Positions 1-12,195 of a stretch of DNA of 64,000 nucleotides are shown piece after piece. Both the position numbers and the translations under genes were made by a program. The notes below the pieces were generated by a model. That model was not told where the DNA came from, ran no database searches, and worked only from the letters and a program-made list of their open reading frames with translations. Positions within the stretch are counted from its first letter, which is position 1; each line of letters opens with the position of its first letter. Source of the DNA: Mangifera indica (lineage: Eukaryota > Streptophyta > Magnoliopsida > Sapindales > Anacardiaceae); assembly GCF_011075055.1 (NCBI RefSeq), contig NC_058137.1:11145463-11209462 (forward strand), given 5' to 3'.

Positions 1-1705
1 ACACTTCTGAATGGAGAAATCTAAAATATTAGAAAGTAAACATAGTTGACATGGAGACACAAAAACAAAAACAACAGCTAGTAGTGCATTTTGAAAATCA
101 AAAAGTTAACTTTGAGACAAGAAAATTTGTTAAGAGTAACTCTAAAATTAGAGAAACCAATAGCAGAAACTATAAAGAAATTAGAGGAAAACAAACAACT
201 GCTAATGGAGAAACTAATAAAAGGAAAAACTCTAAGAAATTAAAGGAAAGCCAACATTGACTGACGATACTGCTAAAACACAAGATAAGGAGAGAAGAGA
301 CTATAGGAGATATTAAATACTGTAGATAGATTTAAGATCCCTGACCACTTAAAGCTGACAAAAGTTAATAGAGCATTTTAGGAAGACCTAGAGACTTAAT
401 GTCTTTTTGTCGTAGCAACAAGACAAAGCTTAATAGAGCTCGATAAGTTAATGCGAAAACTAGCAACAAGACTAGTTTGGCTTAAAGTAAATAGGATCTA
501 TTACGAAAAAGAAAAAGTTATAAGGAGATCTATTCTTCGGACTTAATTGTTTTTAAATACGATGCTAACAAAACGAGATAGTTGGATTCAATATGTCTTA
601 TCTCGACTTAGTCACTTTAGAAACTCTAATAACACCCCTGAAAGAAAAAAATGTGAAAGATCTTCTCATAGGAATATTTGTACTTTCAAACAGAGCTATG
701 AAATTACAAATTCCATGGAAACTCTTCAAAAAAGGATACTGTGGACAACTTTTAAAAAAAGGATGGATCGATGTAATAGAAATTGAAGTACAGGAAGTGA
801 CGGTGGACCTAGAAATACCAAATGTTGTAAAACAAGGACTCTGTGTATTAGATAAAAAGATTCACACCTTCACTTGTGTTATTACTTTTTTTATTCAAGA
901 AGATGACAATGTTTAGTCTACACAAATATGGGAGTTTTTTATAAGAGAACCATGGTATAAGAGAATGGTTTGAGACGACATCTTTATAAGACAATTCATA
1001 CTACAATAGATTCAGGAAATACTTAACAAAAAGGACTGGTATTGGACTAAGGTACACATAAACAAGTTACTACAAGTCTAGACTAAACTAATGAACTCTT
1101 AAGAAAAAAATAGTATAATTCATATTAATAAGAGGATAATAGTCACCTTACCAAGCAAATATATGAAAGTTCAAGATACTATGTTCAAGGGAAATAAAAC
1201 CCAGTTACAAGAAATAGTGGATAAGTTCAAGCTTGATAACCTTTCTAAACATGCCTTGATGGAAAGTACAAAAGATATTCTTCGATTGATTTTAACTCAA
1301 GAGGCTGAAGCCCAAGCTGAGGACGAAGAAACTTTTGGAGACTTCATAAACCTAATAGATGGATCTTCTATTTAGGCCTAAGAAGGTGGGAAATTTGATC
1401 AATCCAAAATAAATGATTAACACGTAAACACATGATATGTACCAAAGATGTGGAAGACAAGTGGAACGTCAAGATGTTACTGACATTTCAAGATTGAACG
1501 ATCGAGAGACACCTTTCATTTGCATTAGTAATTATTATATTTTTTAGACACACAAGAGATATAGACCTAGTGTCAGCTGTAATATAATTGTTGTATAACA
1601 TCGAATTATTCTTTTGGGAAAAGCTAATAGTAAAATTATTTAAAGTTGTAATTATTGTGTCGAGTGGATTTGAATTATATTAAAATTTGAACCTTCACTC
1701 TCTTC

Positions 1706-1714
1706 TATATAAGG
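1706..1714 (+). promoter_or_regulatory. TATA box of the retroelement remnant
   Basis: A TATATAAGG motif is followed by a purine-rich stretch. It lies about 250 bases upstream of the primer-binding-like site, the arrangement expected for a pararetroviral or LTR promoter and transcribed leader. Assigned by motif and position only. Confidence 0.4.
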
Positions 1715-1963
1715 AGGGAGGATGTAATTTGTTTAAAAGTATAAAATTTGAGGAAAGTTTACTTGTTCTTCTCTCAAGGATTTCTTTACTTGTTTCGAGA
1801 ATTAATTACAAGGTATCCTTAAATCTCTTCAAATTATATTATGTCCATGTATTTAATAATATAATTGTTAAATTTTGATGATATTTATACATGATATAAA
1901 TAAATGAAGATTGAGAATTACGTTTTGATGTAAATTAACTGTTGTTGATTGAAATTGCTAAAA

Positions 1964-1980
1964 GGGTATTAGAGCCATGA
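1964..1980 (+). other. tRNA-Met primer-binding-site-like sequence
   Basis: GGTATTAGAGCCATGA matches the complement of the 3' end of plant initiator tRNA-Met with one C-to-T change (TATC to TATT). This is the primer site used by plant pararetroviruses and many copia elements. It supports a reverse-transcribing origin for the surrounding remnant. Confidence 0.5.
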
Positions 1981-3890
1981 TTTAATGAAAAGTTAATGAA
2001 TAATAATATTATAATTGGATAGAAAAAAAAGTTATTTGGGATGTCATTAGTGGATGCTAGAATACTTTATTGATTTTTTAATTATAATATTATGAATAAT
2101 GAACTAGATGGAAATAAATGCTTAAATAAATCTTGCTTTTATCTAGATCATGCAATCGAACATAAACCTATTATAGGTTTATTGAATATTGTCATAGATA
2201 AACTCGAAGATTTGAATTTAAAGTTAAATAACCTTGATAGGAAACGGAATTATACCATTCATCATATATTTTCAATGAGCCAAGAACTAACTAAGATTGA
2301 AAAATCAACACAAAGGTTAGTTCTGATTTAAAGAGGATAATTATTTTGAAACGTGTGTTAACTATTCTTCTAAATAGATAACTATGGAACTCTGGCCAAA
2401 AACCTTGGCTTTGAGGTTACTATCATTAGGATAGGAAATTATCCTATGTCACTAATTCTAAGTGACATAGAGCAACTATATCCTATTGAAGGATATACTG
2501 AAGAAAAGGTTAGGAGTTGTACATTAGACCTCTGTAACAAAAATCCAAATATTTAAAAAGATTATCTAGAATGGCAAGATGTTACACAAATTTTACAGTT
2601 CGATACTAGCATGATAACAACTAATGAAACACATGAATTAGAATTTCGGAACAAATGGTTGGATAAAGTGAAATCCATGATCAGATATTGGTATGGTGAA
2701 TCACTAAACCTAGAAGAACTAGGGATAACACCGAACCTATATCCAAATTGAGGGTAACAATGGCAGATAAAGAAACTCTAAAGTGGTTTGATGCTAGTCT
2801 ACAAAATAAATATCCTGGTTTACCACCAAGATATACAAATTTTGTAGCTTAGGAGTCCCAAGGTGATTAGGAGAAGGCTGAAAACTTGTATCTAAAGGTT
2901 ACAAAAGAGGAATACTTCATTTCAAAAGAATAAGGAAATGGAAGGTAGAAGAAGGACTTTCAGAAATCATTCTTTCGAATGCTAAAAGAATAAACAAATA
3001 TTATGAAAATGAGTTTAAAAAAGCAAAGGAAAACTTCTGAGAAGAGGAAGAATTTAAAAAGATTTCTCTAGGTCCTAAAATAAAGGATTTAGAAAATCTA
3101 ATACCTAATCTCAGGGAATCTAAGATTAAAGATGATCCCTTAAAAGGAATGAAAAATCTTTTACACTCTTTTAAAGGATTTCTTAGAGAGATCTCTAAGC
3201 CTGAATATACCCCTATGACTTATCCTACAAGGATTAAGTTAGAATTTACGCTAATACCTACACCAAGAATGGTGGAAATATGATATAGTAGAAGTTTTCT
3301 AAACATAGATTGTGTAAACAACATAGCAGATGCAATCGAAGTTTTGGAAACAGTAAACTAGGTCCATATACAAAATAAATGATTTGACCTAGTACAAACC
3401 TATCATTTTTATGGTCTACACTGCAATGGGCTATAGGAAGCTTCTGAATGAGTTTAAAAGCTAGTACTGACATCTTAGACACAGTAAGGGACTTAAAAAG
3501 TTGCAAAGGGATATTTGCACTTTTTAAGGACATGCTCTCAAGGAAATTTACTGGGATAACTATATCCAATAGAAACCTTGTAAAGGTAGCAGTTTTCGAA
3601 GCTCTAACAAAGCTTCAACGCTGTGACATGTGCCAATTCAAAATTTTCATCTATGCATATGGACAATATTTTTACTAGTTACCTAGAGGTACATAGGTAG
3701 TCATGAAAAACACCTTTTTCCCAAAGTTGTCCCATGGATGGGATAAAGCAACTAACGAGGCTTACAAGCTACTCTTGGAAAAGAATCAAATTGTTGATTC
3801 TTTAAGAGGAAGAATTGAAGTTGTAAGACAACTTTTGAGAACAAGGTGTCTGAACGCTAAGCACCAATTCACCATTCAATAATTATAATT

Positions 3891-4800
3891 ATTTTTTTGT
3901 TTTGCCTTTTTTTATTTAAAATTATCAAAATGTCTTTGTAAAAAAATAGAGATTTAGTTTATCAATTTATCCTCTAATAATTATAATTATAATTATTTTT
4001 AAAAAATCATTTTTTCTTTATTTTTCCCATTTACATTCTCTAAACAAACTCGACCTAAATAAGTTTGAGCTCAAATTCAAACTTAAAGGGTTTTATATTA
4101 TCAAACTTAAGCTCAAGCTTAGAAGGTGTTCAATTTGCTAAGCTTACAAGCTTAAAGGAGCTTGATTCAAATAAGTTAAAATGATGTTATTTTAATTAAT
4201 ATACTTCAAAATAATATCATTTTTTTCCAATTTTGGTTTAGCTACAATATCAAGTCGAGCTCAACTAAAGCTCAATTTGGCATTAAAATTGAACTCAAAC
4301 TCTGCGTCTTTCAAGCTGAGTTGAGCTCAAGCTAATTTGAAGAGAGTTTATTAAGATCTAACTCAACTTTTTCAAACTAAATCGAACTCAAATTAGCCTG
4401 AGTTTTAGCTTGCTTGAAACCTTAGCTAGGATGTCATTGCTTTGCCTTCTCAGCTAAGTCTTTGACACCTTTAAGAGAATAAGAAAAAAAATATTCTAAT
4501 ACCCCTTTCTCATTGGAGATTGTATGAGAAGTAGGCAATGAACCACTGAAATAGCGAAACATCTCATTCAAATTTGCTAGGGTTTCAAGTCCAACATAAA
4601 TGAGTTTTTATATATTTTTTTTAATTTTTGTTTTTGGTTTATAATTGTATTTTGTTTTTATAAGCATCTTGTTCACTACAATGGCATTAAAAGGATGGCT
4701 GGTGTTGGAGAAATTGTGATAGATTGTTTAAATGGTGTTCTTTATAATAGCGATGGTGGCATCACTAATGGTATCTTTATTGCCATAACTAATTGATAAC
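3891..4800. repeat. AT-rich spacer with GAGCTCAAA-type interspersed repeat
   Basis: From about 4036 to 4400 the sequence repeats variants of TTTGAGCTCAAA and AACTCGAG in both orientations around an AAAATGATGTTATTTTAATTA-like core. A similar stretch occurs at about 46880-47640. It looks like a degenerate non-coding dispersed repeat of unknown class. No gene is seen in 4401-4800. Confidence 0.4.
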
Positions 4801-4992
4801 ATGGGCTTGCCTAAATGGTTTTTGGATAGGGAATGAAGGCATCACCAAGTAATTAAACATGTTACCAAGGAGATTGTTGCAATGAGAGCACAGTTCAAAA
4901 AAATTGATGTCTAGTCTACTAAGAAGGTGTCTAAGGCCAAAGCTCAAAAGAAGCGGGTTGCCATGAGGAGGCTTAAGAAGATTCACAAGTAA
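4801..4992 (+). pseudogene. SPB1-like rRNA methyltransferase pseudogene fragment
   Basis: Reading frame 1 from 4801 gives a stretch containing LPKWFLDRE, HQVIKHVTKE, MRAQFKKIDV, KKVSKAKAQKKRVAMRRL and KKIHK, ending at a stop at 4990-4992. This matches the C-terminal region of plant SPB1 (FtsJ-family AdoMet-dependent rRNA methyltransferase, nucleolar, 60S subunit maturation), where WFLD, VTKE, MRAQFKEID and KARKKRVAMRKLEK-type motifs follow one another. Two in-frame stops (TGA after DRE, TAG after KKIDV) show that it is dead. No methyltransferase domain is nearby and no introns interrupt the match, so it is either a processed pseudogene fragment or a piece captured by a transposon. The family assignment rests on remembered motifs. 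Confidence 0.6.
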
Positions 4993-5120
4993 GCACATAT
5001 TATGTCATATTAGACATATATTTCTAATTGTTCAAAGAGGAAACAAATTGAACAATTATACAAAAAGTTTCACCCAAAAAGCCTCAAAATGTATGTTAAA
5101 AAGTGATTCAAAATTATTTA

Positions 5121-7460
5121 TGTAACACCCCTCTCTAAATATATATCCCTACTTGGAATATGATCTGAGGAGACGTGTACAACTGGGCTACTTAATTTTA
5201 AACTTTATAATTAATGCAATATCATAAATACTCAAACATGCAAAAAGGTGCGATAAGAATAATAATTGGATGACCTCATTTATTGAAATTCATAACAAAC
5301 TATCTAAAATAAGTGTATAAAAATTCATAAAACATATTGAAATGGAAAAATACATAAATGGAATAAAATTTAAAAAAAAAAAAAGATAATTTTGGCCCTT
5401 GCCCTCATGCAGCTACTCATTGGACCGCTGGCTCCCATGGATGCCCCCGCTACTCACTTCTACCTGTAAAACAACAAAAAAGAACATGTGAGTGAAAATA
5501 TTTAATAAGTTAGGGACCTTTTGGCATCCTAAATATACATATAAACGGGTAAACCTAACATTCCATTTGTGAATCTACACATAGTCACAACTCGGTACTT
5601 TCATGCCCTGACATAGCCCATCTACCAAGGTTACTAAGGCCTAAGTTGAACTCGACATGTCTAATGCTCTAGTGAAAGCATAATACACCTTACGTGTCAC
5701 TCTCTATCGTGCCTTAAGCACATGTCATACGGTCTGTTAGGCTACCTAACTGGGACTCTCTAGTCACACAAGGAATAATCTAATAGTAGTCTTTTTCCAT
5801 ATCACATAATCTAATCAAAACTATTGTCTAAACTATCCTGGGATAGCCCCTACCATGGGTACATTTATGATGCACCTACTGACCATGTGAGGAAATATCT
5901 AAAAAGCCACAATTCGTACCATGCACACATAAAATGAACTAAATGGCTATGCGTCTTTGCCTTGAGTACATGATGCATCTTATAGATATTTAACCCTATT
6001 GCTTTTATATATCTTGCCACTTATGCACATAGTTGGTGGCTAACTAAATGTGAACCACTTTTTTTAACTTATTTTATTTTTAACCCAGATCAAACTTAGT
6101 CGGGGTCTCATGCTATTTTTCACATAATCGGACACTTTTTCTAGTTCTATCTAGCCTATCTTTCTTACTAAAATCTCTTGTTATTTCCTTTTTCTTCTTC
6201 TTCCCCTTAATTGTGTTTAAACTATGGGTAAAATGGTCTTTTAGCTAGCTACATGGGTGTGTGCCTAGGGTGCACCCTCATGTGCCTCTTTTTAAATGCA
6301 GTGTCCACTTTTGAAAAGTCATACACGGGCATGTGTCCTATACCACATAGTCATATATGGCTTTCCTCAGAATGAACATGCAAAGATTGCAGAATTTTCT
6401 ATTTTAAACTAAGGATACATAGGCATGTATAAGGCCATACACGATCATGTGTCACAATTTAGAAATCACAATGTTTATGATTTCTACACTGTTTTGATTA
6501 TGTTCTAGCCACCTCAAACATTAAAGGCATAAACTTTAGTCTCTAAACATTCTACCATTTACCAAAGTACCATAAACAACACTAAAAATTAGCCATAACA
6601 TTCAAAATTCAAACTAACACTACCAATGAATTATATAACACTCCTAAGGTATCATGTCCATATAGCCCTTCTTATTACAGTGTTTGTTAACTATTAAGCA
6701 ACATAGTAATCTTATATTTACTTTCTCAAAATCCATAACCAAGTGCAAATTACATAAAGTAGCTTATACAACATTATCCATGAGTTTTTAAGCTATCATT
6801 CTAACATGTTCAACTCAATTTTCATATTCATAAAACCCATATAATAAATCCATCAATATATGTAAATATAATCAATACTAGGATCATCAAACTTGCAGAA
6901 TGATATTGCAAACATGATTCATAAACAAAATCTCACAACCATTTCAATAATCACTTAATCAACCAAGAGGGAAACACCAACTTTTCTTTCAACACCAACT
7001 TACTTGTCTTTCAATATACAAGCAATTCTTCACATGGCTACAGTGGTTTTCAATGATTGGTGGCTTCCTCTAACAACCAAAGCACTTCTTCCTCTTTTTT
7101 CTCTCTCTTTAGAGTGCAAGTGGGTGTGAAAAGAATGAAAGAAATTAGGTTAAATGCGTTTTATTTTGCCTCCTAGACATGACATATGGGCATGTATCTA
7201 TAATACACAAACATGTGTCGTGTCGCACAACTAAGGCAACACCCAATTTTACCATGATTCTTATCTTATTTGATAAATTCAAGTTTGCTAATGATACACG
7301 ATCGTGTGTACCCCAAACATGTATCGCTCTATAGAATATTAATTAACTCATTTAAAACAAGGAAAAAAACTAAAATGCCATTGGGCTTACCTATACCCCC
7401 TAACCTTATCTAAATTTGTCCTTAAAATTCACTTAAAAAATTTTTGGAACCACTATCGTA
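5121..7460 (-). mobile_element. Ty3/gypsy LTR/UTR-type sequence, minus strand
   Basis: The block opens on the plus strand with TGTAACACCCC, the reverse complement of the GGGGTGTTACA end typical of plant gypsy LTRs. It carries many CACGGGCATGTGT / ACACGATCGTGT style motifs and aligns by eye with 56040-57700, for example the segments around 5843-6040 and 56070-56270 and around 7140-7400 and 57418-57690. A pol fragment of the same polarity follows at 7490-7870, so this is the 3' portion of a minus-strand gypsy element from which most of the integrase region has been lost. The inner LTR boundary is not resolved. Confidence 0.55.
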
Positions 7461-7489
7461 TGTCTTGTTTGACTCTTATATGGCTTTCT

Positions 7490-7870
7490 CAATCTGGTGA
7501 TTCTTCTATAGAACCTTAACTAAAGGAATCTATCTATATCTGAGCTCTTTAACTCATCTATCTTAGATGTAAACTGACCACTCCTCATACACCAAATTAT
7601 CCTTGATGCAAATCCTCATTGATTTGTCTTTCTTCTTTACAAATAGGATTGGTATACCCTATGACAAGTGGCTCGGTCTAATAAAACCACTATCTAACAA
7701 CTCTTGAAACTATTTCTTTAGCTCTTGTAATTCAGCTAAGGCTATCTTGTATGGTGCCTTTGAGATTGGTGTTGTACCCAGGGCTAACTCAATACTAAAC
7801 TCTACCTCTCTCTCAGGTGTCAACCCTAAAAGATTGTTAAGAAATACATCTGGAAAATCTTACATCACTT
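7490..7870 (-). pseudogene. Ty3/gypsy reverse transcriptase fragment
   Basis: The minus strand reads [50 protein letters not shown], then GIPILFVKKKD and SMR. This is the order seen at the start of the gypsy reverse transcriptase domain, just after the aspartic protease region. Stops interrupt it after ELKK and after RPSHLS, and the catalytic YxDD region is absent. It is a dead fragment of a minus-strand gypsy element whose LTR-type sequence lies at lower coordinates. Confidence 0.8.
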
Positions 7871-8189
7871 GAGTATCCTTCACACTTAAGGTTGCCTTAT
7901 CTGATCTATTCACTCTTTGTGCCAAGTATGCTATGCGTCATTTACTTAACATTTTTTGGCTTTGACACTGTTAATCATCATGTTGAGAACTCAACCCTCT
8001 CTAAAAGTGAACTACCCTTTATTATCAGAGATTCCCTATCAATGAATAGGACGGTAAGTATAGTTTCATATTGCCCACAATTTTTGAGGCCATATGACTA
8101 TCAAAATGTGCCTAGACACAATTATCGACTCTAGGCTAAATATAACTTAAAGAGAAATGTTCAGAGTAACATGTTTTAGACATTTTTTA

Positions 8190-8683
8190 AGTATGGAAGA
8201 ACATTAGAATAGTTTCATACTTATGCACTCGATGTTATTCCATCTTATAAACCGTGAAGATTCTAGAAGAGAGTTATGGTTTAGAGTGAATGGTGTTGAT
8301 ATTCACTTTAGCCCAATAAAGTTCACCTTGGTGACAAGGCTACATTTGGTGATGATACGAAAGTGTTATCATATGTAGACATAAGGCAACAATACTTTCC
8401 AAGGGCCACAACTATTTATTATAATGATATGAAAGCGACGATTGAGGCACATTGCTAAGGTAATTGTGATGAGGATGCAGTGAGGCTAGCAATCCTGTAT
8501 TTTTTGTATAATGAGTTAATAGGGGCAGATAAGAAAAAGGTCATCCAAGATCGATTCATACATTTAGCAGATAACCTTGACACATTTACTCAATACCCAC
8601 AGGGTTCCATTATATGGAATGCAACGATCAAATCAATATGGCATCTAACCATAAACATTGATATAAGGATCCTCCCCAACATT
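8190..8683 (+). pseudogene. DUF1985 (Ulp1-protease-linked) pseudogene fragment
   Basis: One frame gives LFHLINRED, RRELWFRVNGVDIHFSP and IKFTLVTRL; after a frameshift a second frame (8456-8683) gives DEDAVRLAILYFLYNELIG, ADKKKVIQDRFIHLAD and QYPQGSIIWNATI. The ELWFxVNG, FSxxEFALxTGL and ALLYFxxxxLxGxDKK pattern is that of DUF1985, an N-terminal domain found in plant proteins with C-terminal Ulp1-like cysteine protease domains that are carried by MULE transposons. No Ulp1 catalytic domain follows. Frameshift and stops make it a pseudogene. The adjacent minus-strand MULE-like coding region supports a transposon origin. Confidence 0.7.
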
Positions 8684-8729
8684 TGAGCACCAGTCTATCT
8701 ATGATGAGACAATATTTGATCTTAAAATA

Positions 8730-9650
8730 CGTGTGTATTTTATTTAAATAACATAACTGCCACAAGTCAGTGCCATCTTTTTTCTTGCCCGTGCTCATCA
8801 TTTATATTGTTGTTGGTTTTTACATCTAATCTTCCACCATATCATAGTTAACTAAGTTACTTTGTATTAAAAAGTTGCTTCTAAAGCAAACCTTGCAAAT
8901 AGATCTTGCAATTCTTCTTTACTATTATAATAGCCCATCAGTTTGATCCTCGTATCGGGTTATCTTTTAATATCATCAATAACCTCGTTCTCAACATTCA
9001 TAATTGTCGATAGAACTAATTGAAATGGATTTGGGAGATCTATATTTACTAAAGATGTTCCATGATCAACTAGACCATAACGTGTCATGTTATACCCGAC
9101 TCGAATATTATAAAAATTACTTGGACTTCTCTTAGTGTCTTCTTTTCCATCCAACTTAGGCTCCTCGATAGTACATCATACATCTCATTAACATCCATAA
9201 ACCTATCAAATTCTTCCTCAAGAGCCTCATTCTCATCATCATCATCATTGGGATTACTCAATTCTTAATCCTTTGAGACACTCTATGGTTGTTCATAATC
9301 ATATGTCGATCATCCTCTAATTGTTCTTCCTCAACCTACTTTTTATCGAGATTGTCTCTTTCTTTGATTTGACTTTTCATAAAATAAAGACATGTCGGTA
9401 ATGTTTTTTTCCCTATTATCATCATCAAAAATTCAACATCATCATCATCTCGAAGCTCATATGGGTTTCCAAGCAGTGTCAAATCATTGTTCGTATATAT
9501 ATAAACATTTGATCGCCTTTAATTAATTATGAGATAATAGCAAATTTTCTCAACTAATCCTTCAAAATCAACTATTAACATTCTTTCATCCCTTCCAATA
9601 TATCTTATAATATTGTTATCTCTGATAACTCATGCGACCTTGGTCGATCG
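8730..9650 (-). pseudogene. MULE (MuDR-type) transposase N-terminal remnant
   Basis: The minus strand contains RYIGRDERMLIVDFEGL, then LLGNPYELRDDDDVEFL, consistent with the PB1-like N-terminal domain of plant MuDR transposases. This is followed by an acidic DDDDENEALEEEFDRFMD region and GYYNSKEELQDLFARFALEAT, resembling the start of the transposase proper (NSKEELQ). Many stops and frameshifts break it and no catalytic DDE domain is visible. Together with the plus-strand DUF1985 piece at 8190-8683 it suggests one decayed Ulp1-carrying MULE. Assigned by motif order; terminal inverted repeats were not found. Confidence 0.5.
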
Positions 9651-9761
9651 ACCAACCCATCTAGCCAAGTCCAAAACCTAGATCACAACAATTAATAACG
9701 CAATAAGTCATGGTCCGGTTGATATTCCCATAATAGGCTATAAAAAATGTGTGTGAATATA

Positions 9762-11256
9762 TTGAAGAAATTTTTCACTAAAGCTTTAAAAAAAAAAAAA
9801 AACATGAATTGTTAATAGTATTCTATAGATTTAATATAAACTAGTATTGCAAGTGATGTTTTTAATTTTGGTTAAATTTTCTTTAATCCTAGGAAATTTT
9901 CAAAATTTAAACATTTTTTCTTTAAATTATCCATCAAGCAATTTTAACTTTTCTATATTATAAAAGAAACCAAAATAATCTTCATATTTTTTAAATAGCC
10001 AAAAGACTTGTTCCTACCCAAGGTTAGGTATAATCTGAAACTCCTACCCTCCAACTTTTAAAAACTCAAAGTTCAACCCATAAGAAAAATTATGTTAAAA
10101 TTTTTAGTTAAAGTTAAGGGCAAAACCGTTATTTAACAAAAAAATTTTAAAAACTAAAGTTTTATGACATTTCTCCCCTCAGTTTAAAAATCTAATAATT
10201 TTTTTTCACCCAAAGTTTTAAAAGTAGCAATTTCACCCCTAGGGTTTTGGTCGTGTTCATCCTCCCACCTAGGTTACCTCTCCTTGTCGACTTGTTCCCA
10301 CCCACCAATTAAAGCGATTACCTCTGACAAAGACAATCCTCTTCGTTGGAATGTCTTTGTTCGAGACAAAGACACTCCGATAAAGATAATTTTGTCTTTG
10401 TCGATGGGTGAAAACAAGTTAACAAGAGGAGATAAGTCGAGTGGGAGAACTAACGTAGCCAGAGGAGGTGAACTTTGCCATCTTCGGCAATGCTTTCAAA
10501 ACTCTAGGGGTGAAATTGACACTTTTCAAACTTTGAATAGAGAAAAATTGTTAGATTTTCAAACTGAAAGGGGGAATGCAATAAGACTTTAGTTTTTAAA
10601 TTTTTTTATTAAATGATAATTTTGTTCTAACATTAATTGAGTTTTTTTATAGAATTTTGCTTAAGAGTGGGAATTTGACTTTTTGAAAATTCGAGAGTAT
10701 AAGTTTGAGATTGCATTAAGCCTTGGGTGGAAACACAACTCTTTTGGCCTTTTTAAATTGTTCAAACCTGTTTTGAAGTGGGGAAAATAGCATGATCAAC
10801 TAAACTTGTGGAATAATTGGCAAACAATTTACCCTCGTTGTTTGCATTCTCATCATTTATTTCTATGTAAAATAATTTATTGTACATCATATATATATAG
10901 AAAAAAAATTTCACTAAAGCTAAAACAAAAAACATGAATTGTTAATAGTATTCTATAGATTTAATATAAATCTAGTACTGCAAGTAATGTTTTTAATTTT
11001 GGTTAAAATTTTTTAATCCTAGGAAATTTTCAATTTTTAAACCATTTTTCTTTAAATTATCCATCAAGCAATTTTAACTTTTCTATATTATAAAAGAAAC
11101 CAAAATAATCTTTATATTTTTTAAATTGTTCAAACCTGTTTTGAAGTGAGGAAAATGGCATGATCAACTATACATGTGGAATAATTGGCAACCAATTATC
11201 CTCTTTGTTTTCATTCTCATCATTTATTTCTATGTGAAATAATTTGTTGTACATTT
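9762..11256. repeat. Tandem duplication of about 365 bp, one copy interrupted
   Basis: The segment 9762-9996 plus 10750-10886 matches 10895-11256 almost base for base, including CATGAATTGTTAATAGTATT and TGTTCAAACCTGTTTTGAAG. The first copy is split by the 753 bp TIR element at 9997-10749. The second copy is uninterrupted and carries TTTTTAAAT once (11118-11126), so it is a paralogous empty site. Confidence 0.8.
9997..10749. mobile_element. Non-autonomous TIR element, copy 1 (MULE-type, 9-bp TSD)
   Basis: The left end AGCCAAAAGACTTGTTCC and the right end, whose reverse complement begins GGCCAAAAGAGTTG, are inverted copies. CCTACCCAAGG on the left pairs with CCTTGGGTGG on the right, and A/G-rich versus T/C-rich arms continue inward. 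TTTTTAAAT directly repeats at 9988-9996 and 10750-10758, a 9-base target duplication typical of Mutator-like elements. The interior holds a GC-richer core with GACAAAGACA inverted motifs and no transposase. Two relatives lie at 29485-30384 and 33100-33836. Confidence 0.85.
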
Positions 11257-12195
11257 TTCACAAAATTTTGGTTCTGTATTCATTTGTTGTACCATCTCTT
11301 TAGCAAAAATCTTGGAAGATGTAAATCCATTTTCTCAATAGTATTAAAAAAGATTTAAGACCTTTCAAGTGACGATTTGCAACATCAATATACATAATTT
11401 TAGAGTGTAAATATTTACAAACCATATCAACTATAAGCAACATATCATACCAAAGAATAATGCTTAATAAAAAATCAAAATTATCAAGCTCATAAAGTGC
11501 TGAAGGAACTTAACTTTTTTGTTTTAGGATGTTAACCGGTTTATGCTGATTGCCCTAAAAAATCTCTTATTTGTGGATTTTAATTGTTTTAACCCAAAAA
11601 AAATTGTGAGATTAATATATGAAAATTAGAACGCATACTTGAAATACTAAATTTTATTAAAAAAAAAAAAAAGTATAACTTGGTTTTCATATGCATTGAT
11701 AACTTAAAATTAATATTAACTATTCCTATTAGTTTCAAGAAAAAAGCTTTCAAAATTAAAATTAATAAAATCTCATTTCCCTTAACCACAAAAAAAATAT
11801 ATAATTTAAATACATCATTCTGCCTATATCACAGAGATTTCAGGAAGCCTTAGGCGACATAATACTGTTATTCAACGTACGTCCAGCCACTCCACTCCAC
11901 TCAGACAGAATTCTTGATAATTTTTCCGAGAGCAATAGATCTACTTAAGAAGTGCTAGTTTCGCTCTTTTCTATTGCCGGATCTATATCACCATGCAGCT
12001 ATATTTACATATAAGAATTCATGCATGCAAAACAACAAGGCACTATCATTATAAAAGTTACTGTTATTTCAAGGTCTTCAACGCTACTCATATTCATAAT
12101 CAACACTTACAGAAGAAAGAAAGGAGAAGAGATCGAACGAAAGTATATACGTACACAACCCAGATTGCTCTTTAAACATTACAAATATTATTGTT
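11257..12195. other. Intergenic, 3' flank of the WRKY gene
   Basis: AT-rich sequence with no supported coding region. The last few hundred bases (about 11830-12195) are more balanced in composition and probably include the 3' untranslated region of the minus-strand WRKY gene that ends at 12196. Confidence 0.4.

Larger units (their letters stand above)
1..3890 (+). mobile_element. Decayed pararetrovirus-like (or LTR retroelement) remnant
   Basis: Short, stop-riddled open stretches (547-916, 1163-1375, 2092-2331, 3448-3678) flank a central regulatory block with a TATATAAGG box near 1706 and a primer-binding-site-like sequence near 1965. Coding remnants on both sides of one promoter plus primer site fit an integrated copy of a circular pararetrovirus (Caulimoviridae-like), but a single LTR between two coding regions would look similar. 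No protease, reverse transcriptase or movement-protein motif was recognised, so the family is inference. The frames are rich in Lys, Glu, Asn and Ile and carry many stops, so nothing here is likely to be translated as a whole protein. The remnant appears to end near 3890, where AT-rich sequence begins. Confidence 0.4.

Noticed and set aside
4789..4998. Minus-strand 69-codon frame
   Set aside because: Antisense shadow of the SPB1-like fragment on the plus strand.
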